Assembly: GCA_021204045.1 (NCBI GenBank)
Contig: JAJQAA010000004.1
Span: 22,634-80,419, forward strand
Direction: 5' to 3'
Origin: Clostridiales bacterium
GTDB taxonomy: Bacteria; Bacillota; Clostridia; Lachnospirales; Lachnospiraceae
DNA length: 57,786 bases
Part shown: piece after piece, positions 1-8,561 of the stretch
Numbering within the stretch: the first letter of the stretch is position 1
Layout: each line of letters starts with the position of its first letter
Notes under the pieces: generated by a model
What the model saw: only the letters and a program-made list of their open reading frames with translations
Databases searched by the model: none
Told to the model about the DNA's origin: nothing
Position numbers and translations under genes: made by a program

Positions 1-480
1 TGCTTGCACATTTTCCGCTTCTTCTTTCGCTCGCGCACGGCTTGGCGATCGCGGGGCCATTCGCCGTGCCGCTCACGCGCGGAGGCGCGCTCGCTGTCGG
101 GCTAACGCCCTATGCTCGCTCATGAAGAAGCGGAGAAATGTGCTTGCACATTTTCCGCTTCTTCTTTCGCTCGCGCACGGCTTGGCGATCGCGGGTGCCA
201 TTCGCCGTGCCGCTCACGCGCAGAGGCGCGCTCGCTGTCGGGCTAACGCCCTATGCTCGCTCATGAAGGAGCGGAGAAATGTGCAAGCACATTTTCTGCT
301 TCTTCTTTCGCTCGCGCACGGCTTGGCGATCGCGGGTGCCATTCGCCGTGCCGCTCACGCGCAGAGGCGCGCTCGCTGTCGGGCTAACGCCCTATGCTCG
401 CTCATGAAGGAGCGGAGAAATGTGCAAGCACATTTTCCGCTTCTTCTTTCGCTCGCGCACGGCGAATGGCTTTGGTCACA
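1..480. repeat. 140/141-bp tandem repeat array with internal palindromes
   Basis: Nearly identical copies begin at about 1, 141, 282 and 423. The last copy is cut short at about 460 and runs into sequence that is the inverted complement of an internal part of the unit (GCACGGCGAATGGC against GCCATTCGCCGTGC). Across each unit junction lies a near-perfect inverted repeat (arms GAAGAAGCGGA and TCCGCTTCTTC around AAATGTGC/GCACATTT), so each junction can form a long hairpin. Copies 1-2 differ from 3-4 in the loop (TGCTTGCA against TGCAAGCA). The array may extend beyond the left edge. The 141-bp copies keep an open frame of 47 codons, but its low-complexity Arg/Ala product is not credible as protein. 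Confidence 0.9.
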
Positions 481-676
481 TTATACCCGTTTTCTTGGGG
501 TTTGTCACCTTTGTGTGTAAATTGATTTTTGAGATGACTTTTCTGTTGGTATCATTCATGGCTTCTACCCACTGGGGCATTGAGGAGACCCAGTGGGGCG
601 GGGCGTCTTGTCGGGTTTTATCGAATTCATGTATACTGATTCTGGTATAAATTCTGTATGATGAGGAGGTTCTTTT
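481..676 (+). promoter_or_regulatory. Leader region of first hydrolase gene with hairpin and promoter
   Basis: A hairpin (CCCACTGGG/CCCAGTGGG, 568-597) without a T-run precedes a plausible sigma-A promoter, TTGTCG (608-613), 18 bp, TATACT (632-637). A strong ribosome binding site (GAGGAGG) lies just before the ATG at 677. Nothing else recognisable lies between the repeat array and the gene. Confidence 0.45.
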
Positions 677-2472
677 ATGAAAACAAAGGGACACCATATC
701 CTGGCGTTTGTGGTCTCGCTGGCAGTTCTTGTTTTCTGTTCACTGATTAACTGGGGTATTGTTTCGGATTGGGGAAATGTGCGGATTGAACGTATTAAAT
801 TGACCGGTGACAATGGACAGGAATATAGTGCGCTTATGTATATTCCAGACGATGCAACCAATGAAACTCCTGCGCCTGCGATTGTAATGTACCATGGCGG
901 CAATGGAAATGCCAGAAACCATGAATCATGGGCTGTGGAATTTTCCAGACGGGGTTATGTGGTTCTTTCCGTGGATTGGAACGGCGCCGGGAATTCGGAG
1001 ACATCGACCTACTACACAACAGAGAGTTCTTCTAATATAGATGCCTGCAGTTATTTTTATGAATATCTTACGATCTGTCCTTTTGTTGATTCGGATCAGA
1101 TTATTGCTTCCGGGCATTCTGCCGGATCGGAAATGGCGCTTTTAGTTGGTATTAAGTATAATAGTGCCGCGATTCTTGCCTGCAGCGGGATCCGGCCGCT
1201 TTCTTCCTATGGATATGAGAAGGGAATCTGCAGGCTTCCCTCGGTTCCGTCGAACCGTATGATTCGGAGGAAGACGGGCTGGAGGTATTTACGGAGAACG
1301 CGCGGCTGTCCGGAATTGATATTCCGGAGGGAGAGTATGTCGAATATGATCGGATTTATGGCAGTTTTGAAAATAAAAATGCTCACAGGTATCTGATGAT
1401 TGAAAATCAGATTCATGAAGGTGTTTTTATTGATAAGAATCTGATTCGCGAAATTTTATGGTTTTCTCAGGAGGCGGTTCCCGTTTCCAATCCGATTGAC
1501 TGTGACGACCAGATCTGGCAGGCAAAGGACGTCGTTGGTCTGATCAGCATGTTTGCGTTTCTTGCGTTCATTCTCTGTACCGCGGTGCTTTTGATGGAAC
1601 AGGTAGCTTTCTTCCGGGATATCAGGCAGCCTGTGCCAAGAAATATCGGTCTGCGGGGAAAGGGACTTGTTATCAGTATCGTTGCGGCTGTTGCATTCCC
1701 CATTATCTGCATTTTCACCGGAAGCTTTGGCTTGACGAAGCTGCTGGGGACAAAGAATACGGGGTTCTGGTTTTCCCTGGGCCAGTCGAATCGCGGTTTT
1801 TCCATGATGGTCGGTTTAACGGTTCTTGGAATTTTAATGCTGCTGTTGTTTGTTTTTACGGACGGTAAAAAAGCCCAGGCTAAATTGTATGATTATGGTC
1901 TGACCCGGCCTGGTATGGATAAGCTGGATTTTAAATTAATCGGGAAAGCGTTTCTTCTGGCAGTTATTGTAATTTTTATCGCTTTTACCTACCTCAGTAT
2001 TGTTGAGGATGTGCTTGGTACCGATATTTATTGCCTTTTCTTCGGTTATAAACCCATCCCGAGTAACCGGCTGATTTATTACCTTCCGTATATGGTTGTC
2101 TTTATGATTTGTTTTGTATTTTCTGCTCTTGGAATGAATGTGGAACGGCGTTTGCCTTCTACCGGGAATGAGACGAAGGATCTGGTTATTGCCATGGTGT
2201 TCAATTCGCTTCTTTTTACCGCGGGCGTCTCCATCATGATTTTTATTCAGAATTATATGCAGGTAAATGTTGTACCCGGCGGTACGTTTGCCTTAAAAAA
2301 CCTGGGAATTGATGTCACCCGGCTGTGGGGTATGCCGGTCAGCATGATGATTGCTGGCACCGGATCGACATTTCTTTATCGGAAATCCGGTTCGGTATGG
2401 CTTGGCGCTTTTACGATGGGAATGTTGTGTGCCTTAGGCTGTGTGCTTTATGGAACGCATATTTTCGGATAG
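677..2472 (+). pseudogene. Alpha/beta-hydrolase with C-terminal membrane domain, frameshifted (copy 1)
   Basis: The first part (677 to about 1220) encodes an N-terminal membrane anchor and an alpha/beta-hydrolase core with oxyanion motif MYHGGNGN and nucleophile elbow GHSAG. At about 1215-1226 the frame changes: downstream codons continue the homology to the paralogue at 2529 in another frame (YGSFE, NAH and NQIHEG, matching YGSYE, NAH and NQIHEG). Loss of one G in the AAGGG run at 1220-1224 would explain this; restoring it reads through without interruption into about eight membrane segments with the shared GMNVERRLPSTGNET motif, ending at 2472. Repaired length would be close to 600 residues. 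The substrate is unknown; the hydrolase part resembles dienelactone-hydrolase-like enzymes. A sequencing or assembly error is the main alternative to a real pseudogene. Confidence 0.8.
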
Positions 2473-2528
2473 GAAGAAGTGGTAGCTGGAATTGTGAGAA
2501 GATTTACAAAAAGGAGGAGGTTTGATCT

Positions 2529-4355
2529 ATGTCAGGAAACAAGAAAACAACAAAGAAGCATTCAATAAGAACGTCTACGCGGATACTTCTGGCGTCTCTC
2601 TGTCTGATGATCTTGTGCTCTGTGGTCAACTGGGGGATTGTGACCGGCTGGGGAAATGTGCGGATCACGCGGCTTTCGCTGGTAGGAGACGATGGCATGC
2701 GTTATTCGGCCTTGATGTATGTGCCGAAGAATGCGACGAATGAAACGCCGGCGCCCGGTATCATGATGTATCATGGGAATTCCGGCAACGCGCGCAATCA
2801 CGAATCCTGGGCGGTGGAATTCAGCCGCAGAGGGTTTGTGGTTATCTCCATTGACAATCTGGGCGCGGGCAACGGGGAATACAGCAGTGTGATCGGATAC
2901 ACCGCGACGCCCAGGCTTTTTACGGATTACATGTATTCGCTGCCGATCGTGGACACGGATAATATTATTTTCTCCGGCCATTCCATGGGCGCGAATATCG
3001 TCAACAGGATGGCGCTGATTTATCAGCCCAAAGCCTGTATGAATTCGGACGGCGGCGGTGGCCGGATGGGAGCGGATCCGTTCAATGTCGAAGAAAAATA
3101 CAATGGGAGTTATCTGGTAATCAACGGCGGCGCGGACAAACTGAATCAGATCGACAGTTACTCGGCCCTTTACAATCAGGCGTTCGCGAACGATGGCGTC
3201 AAGTCCGCAGATGAACCTCTGGTAATCGATGAGCTTTACGGTTCCTACGAGGCGGGGAACGCGCACATGATGCGGCTGGTTCCGAATCAGATTCATGAAG
3301 GCGCGTTTGTAAACAACACGCACATTACTTATCTGCTGGATTTCGCGCAGAACTGCGTCGCTGCGCCCAATTACATTGACGCACAGAATACGATCTGGTA
3401 CTGGAAGGACTGGGCCGGACTGGCCGGTATGATTTTGTTTGTCAATTTTATTATCCAGATGCTGCTATGGGTTCTGGACACATTCCCCTTCTTTGCAGGA
3501 GTGCGCCAGGAAATGCCCCGCAACATCGGCATGTGAGGCAAGGATCTGGCGATCTCCATTATCTGTGCGGTCCTTTTCCCTGTTCTGACGCTTTATACCG
3601 GCGCGTTTGGCCTGATTACGCTTGTGGATGCTCTGCCGATCTTTCATTTGCGCTGGACGAATATATCCATGCCGGTTGTGCTGGCGTTGAATCTGTTTGG
3701 TTTGATTATGTTCTGCCTGTTCCATAAGGTATGGGGAAAGAAACGGTTTCACGCTACGCTTCGTGATTATGGCCTGACCTCGGAGGGCACTGCGGGCATG
3801 GACTGGGGGCTTGTCGGAAAGTCGCTGTTTGCTTCCATGATCGCGGTCGGAATTGGTTTTGCGTACATGCAGCTGCAAAGCGATGTGCTTGGTACGGATT
3901 TTTACTGCCAGTTCTTTGGCTTCCGGGCAATTCCCATCTATCGTATGAATTACTACATACCGTATGTTATTGTGTGGCTGCTCTGCTTTGTTGTGGCGTC
4001 TCTGGGTATGAATGTGGAACGCCGTCTGCCTTCTACCGGAAATGAAACGGCCGATACCGCGATTGCCATGGTCTTTAACGGCGGCCTGGCGACCTTTGGC
4101 ATCACTGCAATGACGATTATCGAGAACGCGGTTCAGATTCACCTGGGAACCAGCGGCGTGGCGCTGGCAAGCTGGGGTACGGATATTACACGCCTGTGGG
4201 GCATGACGGTCGGTATGTTTCTGGGCGGAGCGGGTTCTACCTATGTCTATCGAAAGACCGGATCGGTCTGGCCGGGCGCTTTCGTCATGGGATTTGTCTG
4301 CGCAATGTCCGCCTGCCTGTATGGACAGATTCAGTTTGGGGGAACGGGATTCTGA
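2529..4355 (+). pseudogene. Alpha/beta-hydrolase with C-terminal membrane domain, in-frame TGA (copy 2)
   Basis: Paralogue of the preceding gene, 56 bp downstream, with RBS AAGGAGGAGG. Codons 1-335 give an N-terminal transmembrane segment, the hydrolase core (MYHGNSGN, elbow GHSMG, late NAH histidine) and the first membrane helix after the hydrolase domain. A TGA at 3534-3536 (after RNIGM) stands where copy 1 has an Arg codon (RNIGL-R-GKG), which fits CGA to TGA. The same frame then stays open from 3537 to 4355 with the rest of the membrane domain (VLGTDFYC, GMNVERRLPSTGNET). Intact length would be 608 residues. The downstream half has no RBS of its own. If the stop is real the gene makes only a 335-residue hydrolase with about two membrane helices. 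Confidence 0.8.
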
Positions 4356-4387
4356 GGAAATGTTAATGAAGAAAATATTATTGCGAT

Positions 4388-4430
4388 AAAAAATGGCCGG
4401 AGAGTCGTCCTGTACTCTCCGGTCATTTTT
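4388..4430. terminator. Bidirectional intrinsic terminator
   Basis: AATGGCCGGAGAG (4392-4404) pairs with CTCTCCGGTCATT (4415-4427), with an A-run on the left and a T-run on the right. It can terminate both the hydrolase gene (plus) and the histidine kinase gene (minus), whose stop codon it touches. Confidence 0.9.
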
Positions 4431-5727
4431 ATGGTTGCTGTGAGACGGGAAACGGAAGAAGGATCGTCAGGGAAAATTGTTCCGGGACGGAGAGATCGAT
4501 TTCTGTGACGCCGCCGTATCTCTGAACGGTTCTGCGCACATTGGACAGGCCGAGGCCGTGCCAGCGGGAATCGTTTTTGGATGTGACGGGCAGTCCACGT
4601 TTCATCTGAGGCGGATCGCCGCAGTAGGAATTTACAAATGAGAGGATGAGCTGGCCGGCGGCGATCTCACTGTGGATGTTGAGAAAGCGTTTCTCGGATG
4701 GTTCTACCTTCAGGCAGGCTTCAATGGCATTGTCAATGAGATTCCCGAAAATCGTGCATATGTCCATGTCGCGGATGAAACGGATATTCCGGAAATCAAG
4801 GATAACATCATGGCTGATTTTATATTTCTGTAAAAACGGAAGCTTCTGGCATAAGAGACCGTCCAGCGTGGGATTGCCGGTTTCGATGGTTACCGGCGTT
4901 TCCTGAAGCTGGTGGATCAGGCTGTCCAGATAGAGCTCCAGCTGTCCGTTCGTATCCGCTGTCATAGAGCGGATCGCCAGCAGATGATTTTGCATATCAT
5001 GGTGGAGGCTGCGGATGTTTTTGTCCGCCCGGTACTGGGATTCATAGTGCCGGAGACGTTCTTCGTTGAGGGCATTCTGAAGGCGGGTCCGGTGTTCCTG
5101 ATTTGTGACATGGCGTTCGCGCTCAGACATAACCAGAAAGAGCAGCATAAATATCTGCAGCAGGATAAATAACAGGTTGCCGGAATCCGAGAAATCGTTT
5201 CCACTCCAGCGCAGATTCCGTGTTGCCATGACGCACAGAACCGTGACGCCAAGAGAAAGCCAGGCAGGGAGCGTTGGCTCTCCAATGTGATCCAGAGGGA
5301 GGAAAAAACGTACGGGGAGAAGCACCAGGGAGTGGATCACAATGCTGAGAAACGGGGTAACCCAGGGGGAGAGCGTTGTAAGCGCAGGCAGTTCCCGCAG
5401 GGCATAGGTAACGGGGCTGAGAAAAATATTCTGGCCAATGACGAAGCAGGAAGCGGTAAATATCGAGAGAAACAGGCCCCGGCGGCCCCGGATGCCTTTG
5501 GCACATGCCAGATAAAGGACATAGCAGACGGCTCTCAGAAAAAAACGGGTCAGCGTGAACACGCCGAGTTCATGGATTGCCAATGGAATCAACAGCAAAA
5601 GAATACCAAAGGAAACTCGTTTCCGGAATTGTGGAATGTCCCGGTCGTCGTCCGCAGTGGAAAAGTAATACTGGGCAAGAAAGGCGTCCGCGATGGGACC
5701 CAGCGCGTCAAACAGTGAGAGAGTCAT
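4429..5727 (-). CDS. Sensor histidine kinase, AgrC/LytS-like GHKL type
   Basis: This is a 432-residue membrane kinase. Residues 1-200 hold about six hydrophobic segments, followed by a basic coiled-coil linker (about 205-240). The phospho-acceptor histidine lies in SLHHDMQNHLL (about residue 243), the N box in GNLIDNAIEAC and the G box in HGLGLSNV near the C terminus: the GHKL ATPase layout of AgrC-like kinases. The ATG overlaps the stop of the response regulator gene (ATGA, 4 bp), so the two are translationally coupled. The lack of a large extracellular domain suggests it senses through its membrane helices. No agrB- or agrD-like gene is adjacent, so the signal is unknown. Confidence 0.9.
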   Translation of the reverse strand: MTLSLFDALGPIADAFLAQYYFSTADDDRDIPQFRKRVSFGILLLLIPLAIHELGVFTLTRFFLRAVCYVLYLACAKGIRGRRGLFLSIFTASCFVIGQNIFLSPVTYALRELPALTTLSPWVTPFLSIVIHSLVLLPVRFFLPLDHIGEPTLPAWLSLGVTVLCVMATRNLRWSGNDFSDSGNLLFILLQIFMLLFLVMSERERHVTNQEHRTRLQNALNEERLRHYESQYRADKNIRSLHHDMQNHLLAIRSMTADTNGQLELYLDSLIHQLQETPVTIETGNPTLDGLLCQKLPFLQKYKISHDVILDFRNIRFIRDMDICTIFGNLIDNAIEACLKVEPSEKRFLNIHSEIAAGQLILSFVNSYCGDPPQMKRGLPVTSKNDSRWHGLGLSNVRRTVQRYGGVTEIDLSVPEQFSLTILLPFPVSQQP

Positions 5728-6437
5728 AGCAGCTCCTTTCGGTAGAGCGCGTAAGCGGAAAGAAATTCCCTGCGCCGGTGTTTGCTGAGAGGAACAGAAC
5801 TGCCGTCGAGCATGGAAATGCTGTCTTCGCCGATCAGGCGAATGCTGCCCATATTGACCAGATAGCTTTTGTGGCAGCGAAAAAACCCACAGCCGGCCAG
5901 CTGCAAAGAAAGGTCGGAGATGGTAGCTTCGCTTTCAAAGAAGGAAAACTGAAGACAGGCAAAGCGGATCTTATGACGAAAGGACTCAATGTAGCAGACC
6001 TCGTTGGTGTTGACCTGTATGATGCCGTCCGACGTATGAAATGTCAGTGTTTGTCCCGCGGAGCGTTTCAGAGAATGGAGCGCATCCTGCATCCGCGCCG
6101 CAAAGATTTCGTACCGGATAGGTTTTTCCAGGAAACTGAAGGCATGTACTTCATATCCTTCCATGGCATACCGCGTCATGGAGGTAATAAAGAAAATGAT
6201 CGCCTGACAGCCGCGCTGGCGCAGTTTACGGGCGGCATTCATGCCGTTCATTTCTCCCATCTGAATATCTAACAGCAGAATATCATAAGAACATTCTGCG
6301 GCCAGTAAATCCTCGGCATTGAAAAAAGTCCGGATTTCAAGCTTTTCCCGGTGCTGAGCAGAGAACTGATCAAGATAGTTTTGCAGCTGCTGGCAGGCAG
6401 GGGCTTCGTCATCGCAGATCGCAATTCTCCAGGCCAT
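5724..6437 (-). CDS. LytTR-family response regulator
   Basis: A 237-residue regulator: REC domain with acidic pocket ICDDE (residues 8-11), phospho-acceptor Asp57 in LLLDIQMGEM and conserved Lys in the FLEKPI segment, then a LytTR DNA-binding domain (about residues 135-235) of the AgrA/VirR type. The start at 6437 is chosen because GGGAGGATTGCTT precedes that ATG and the REC fold begins at once; an upstream in-frame extension has no RBS. It is the first gene of the two-gene operon with the kinase. Its targets cannot be read from the sequence. Confidence 0.92.
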   Translation of the reverse strand: MAWRIAICDDEAPACQQLQNYLDQFSAQHREKLEIRTFFNAEDLLAAECSYDILLLDIQMGEMNGMNAARKLRQRGCQAIIFFITSMTRYAMEGYEVHAFSFLEKPIRYEIFAARMQDALHSLKRSAGQTLTFHTSDGIIQVNTNEVCYIESFRHKIRFACLQFSFFESEATISDLSLQLAGCGFFRCHKSYLVNMGSIRLIGEDSISMLDGSSVPLSKHRRREFLSAYALYRKELL

Positions 6438-6464
6438 AAGCAATCCTCCCGTTTTCCTGTTTCC

Positions 6465-6501
6465 GGTATCTATGTTAGTTGTTCTCAATGGGAAATGTCA
6501 A
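6465..6501 (-). promoter_or_regulatory. Promoter of the LytTR two-component operon
   Basis: On the minus strand, TTGACA (6501-6496), 18 bp, TAACAT (6477-6472) lies about 35 bp before the regulator start codon. Confidence 0.55.
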
Positions 6502-6578
6502 GTGTTAAATGCGGGAATGATTACGCCGAATATCGTCATCATTCCGGCACAATCCTGCGCAAAATACAGCGGAGAAAG

Positions 6579-6645
6579 TCAAAAATGTCTACTTCAACAT
6601 CAAAAATGTGGGTGTGGAAATTTAGCGAAATAACGTAAAATAAAT
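6579..6645 (+). promoter_or_regulatory. Direct-repeat activator site and promoter of the ABC/cupin operon
   Basis: TCAAAAATGT occurs twice (6579-6588 and 6600-6609) with a 21-bp period, two helical turns, the arrangement typical of AraC-family binding sites. A -10 candidate (TAAAAT, 6636-6641) follows with no good -35 box, as expected for an activator-dependent promoter. The likely binder is the AraC-type response regulator encoded at the far end of the operon (inference). A separate inverted repeat (GGAATGAT 6514-6521 / ATCATTCC 6538-6545) lies further upstream. Confidence 0.5.
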
Positions 6646-6705
6646 GAGAAAAACAGTAAATATATACAGTTTGCAAGAGGAAAACCAAGGAGGGATAGTA
6701 CATAT

Positions 6706-7596
6706 ATGACAGCGAAAACACAGAAAAAACTAAGAAATGTTATGAATTATGTCATGTTTATGGGGCCGGCGGTTCTGCTGTTTGTAGTGATCGGACTTAT
6801 CCCGTTTTTCTATGAGATCGGTTATTCCTTTACAAACTGGGACGGCATTCATGCGGATTATGATATTGTGGGCCTGAAAAATTATATCGACGTATTTACG
6901 AACGATACGAAATACTGGCACGCTATGTGGTTTACGATCAAATTCGCGGTCTGTGTCCTGATCTTTTCCAATCTGCTGGGGTTTGTCTGGGCGTATGGAC
7001 TGTCAAAAAAGATTCCGTTCCGGAATGTGATGAGAGCCGGGTTTTACATTCCGCGTATTGTCGGAGGCGTTATCCTGGGCTTTCTGTGGAGATTTATTAT
7101 CACGGAGCTGTTTCCGGTGATCGGTGACGTTACGGGGATCGGCTGGTTTTCTCAGAAATGGTTTCAGACGGAACAATCTTCGTTCTGGGCGATGGTGATC
7201 GTTATGACCTGGAGCATGGCGGGGTATATGATGATTATCTATGTGGCGGGTCTGACGTCCATTTCCAACGACTATATTGAGGCCGCCACGATCGACGGCG
7301 CTTCGTCCGCATGTGTTCTCCGCCATATTATCCTGCCCCTGCTGATGCCTTCTATCACGCAATGCCTGTTTTTGAGCGTGGTCAATTCCCTGAAGGTGTA
7401 TGACCTGAATATTTCTCTTACAAACGGCAACCCGTTCCGATTATCGGAGGCGGTCACGATGAATGTGTATCAGACGGCGTTTTCGTCCAATCAGATGGGG
7501 TACGGCAGCGCCAAGGCGCTGATTCTGGTGCTTGTGATCGCGGGGATCAGCCTGGTACAGGTGGCGATTACGTCCAGTAAGGAGGTGGAGCTGTAA
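6706..7596 (+). CDS. Carbohydrate ABC transporter permease, MalF/UgpA type
   Basis: 296-residue inner-membrane permease with six predicted helices (first at about 16-36). The cytoplasmic EAA loop, EAATIDGASSACVL (about residues 192-205), contacts the ATPase. RBS AAGGAGGG precedes the ATG. It shares one nucleotide (TAATG) with the next gene. No ATPase gene is present in the locus, which is usual for CUT1 carbohydrate importers in Firmicutes that use a shared MsmK-like ATPase encoded elsewhere. It starts the operon that continues through the cupin and epimerase genes, so the imported compound is probably their substrate. Confidence 0.93.
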   Translation: MTAKTQKKLRNVMNYVMFMGPAVLLFVVIGLIPFFYEIGYSFTNWDGIHADYDIVGLKNYIDVFTNDTKYWHAMWFTIKFAVCVLIFSNLLGFVWAYGLSKKIPFRNVMRAGFYIPRIVGGVILGFLWRFIITELFPVIGDVTGIGWFSQKWFQTEQSSFWAMVIVMTWSMAGYMMIIYVAGLTSISNDYIEAATIDGASSACVLRHIILPLLMPSITQCLFLSVVNSLKVYDLNISLTNGNPFRLSEAVTMNVYQTAFSSNQMGYGSAKALILVLVIAGISLVQVAITSSKEVEL

Positions 7597-8426
7597 TGAA
7601 AAAAAAGAAAACGATGACGATGAGTTTAACATTTGCCGCTCTGCTGATCTGCCTGCTTATTGTGCTTGTGCCGTTTTACATTATTGTGACGAACTCGTTT
7701 AAGCCATATTCTGAGATCGCGCAGCATATTTTCGGCCTGCCGCAGGCTTTCACCTTAAAGAATTACACGGAGGCGTGGAGACGGCTGAATTTCGCCAATT
7801 CACTGAAAAATACGTTTATTATTTCCGTGCTTTCCAACATAGGCGGCGTCGTGTTTTCCAGCATGTGCGGTTACTGGATTACGAGACATTCCAATAAAGG
7901 TACAAAACTGGTGTTTTACGTGTTGATTGCGTTTATGTCAATTCCGTTTCAGGCGCTGATGATTCCTTTCGCCAAGATTACCAGCAAAATGTACCTGACC
8001 AACAGCCTGGTCGGCTTAAGCATCTGTTTCTGGGCGCTCACCGTGCCGATCAGTACGTTTATTACAGCCGGAGCGGTAAAAAGTGTGCCGGTGGAGATCG
8101 AGGAATCCGCACTGATCGACGGATGCTCCCATCTGAAAATGTACTGGATCATCGTGTTCCCGCTGATCCGGGCCTCTGTGTTTACATTTGCGACGATCAA
8201 TACGCTGTGGTTCTGGAATGACTATCTGATGACGCAGCTGATGCTGTCGAAAAAAACGCTGCGCACAATTCAGATTTCCATGCAGGCGTTGTTTAATGAG
8301 GCGTTCTTCGCGTGGGATGTGGCGCTGGCAGCCTTGACGCTGGCAATCCTTCCGTTGTTTGCGTTTTTCGTGATTGCCCAGAAGCAGGTGCTGGAGGGCG
8401 CGTCGGCGGGAGCCGTAAAGGGCTGA
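7596..8426 (+). CDS. Carbohydrate ABC transporter permease, MalG/UgpE type
   Basis: 276 residues, six predicted helices and the second EAA-type loop, ESALIDGCSHLKMYW (about 170-184). N-terminal motif VPFYIIVTNSFKP is typical of MalG-like subunits. It overlaps the first permease by one base, so the two are translationally coupled and should form a heterodimeric channel in the cytoplasmic membrane. Confidence 0.93.
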   Translation: MKKKKTMTMSLTFAALLICLLIVLVPFYIIVTNSFKPYSEIAQHIFGLPQAFTLKNYTEAWRRLNFANSLKNTFIISVLSNIGGVVFSSMCGYWITRHSNKGTKLVFYVLIAFMSIPFQALMIPFAKITSKMYLTNSLVGLSICFWALTVPISTFITAGAVKSVPVEIEESALIDGCSHLKMYWIIVFPLIRASVFTFATINTLWFWNDYLMTQLMLSKKTLRTIQISMQALFNEAFFAWDVALAALTLAILPLFAFFVIAQKQVLEGASAGAVKG

Positions 8427-8438
8427 CCTGCGCGGCAA

Positions 8439-8502
8439 CAGAAGACTGATGAACCAGAAAATTGATGGAACAGAAGATTGACGAATCCGAAGATTCGTGA
8501 AC
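8439..8502 (+). repeat. Four 16-bp degenerate direct repeats between permease and binding-protein genes
   Basis: Consecutive 16-mers start at 8439, 8455, 8471 and 8487 (consensus CAGAAGATTGATGAAC) with no spacer. The last two also contain a hairpin, ACGAATC-CGAA-GATTCGT (8481-8498). It lies in the 129-bp gap before the binding-protein gene, where a stem could shield the upstream transcript end and allow higher expression of the binding protein (inference). Confidence 0.6.
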
Positions 8503-8561
8503 CGGGAATGTATCAGCATGTGCTGTTACAAATATAAAAAATTTATAAGGAGGACATGACT

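Noticed and set aside
1-480. CRISPR array
   Set aside because: Units are about 140 bp and contiguous, with no repeat-spacer alternation and no cas genes.
122-520. Open frame of 132 codons inside the left tandem repeats
   Set aside because: It exists only because the 141-bp unit is a multiple of three; composition is low complexity and it has no RBS.
3534-3536. TGA in the second hydrolase gene read as selenocysteine
   Set aside because: The equivalent residue in the paralogue is Arg in a membrane-linker segment, not a redox Cys, and no convincing SECIS-like hairpin follows.
4429-6437. Agr-type quorum sensing locus
   Set aside because: The kinase and regulator resemble AgrC/AgrA, but no agrB-like protease or agrD-like peptide frame was found in the neighbouring gaps.
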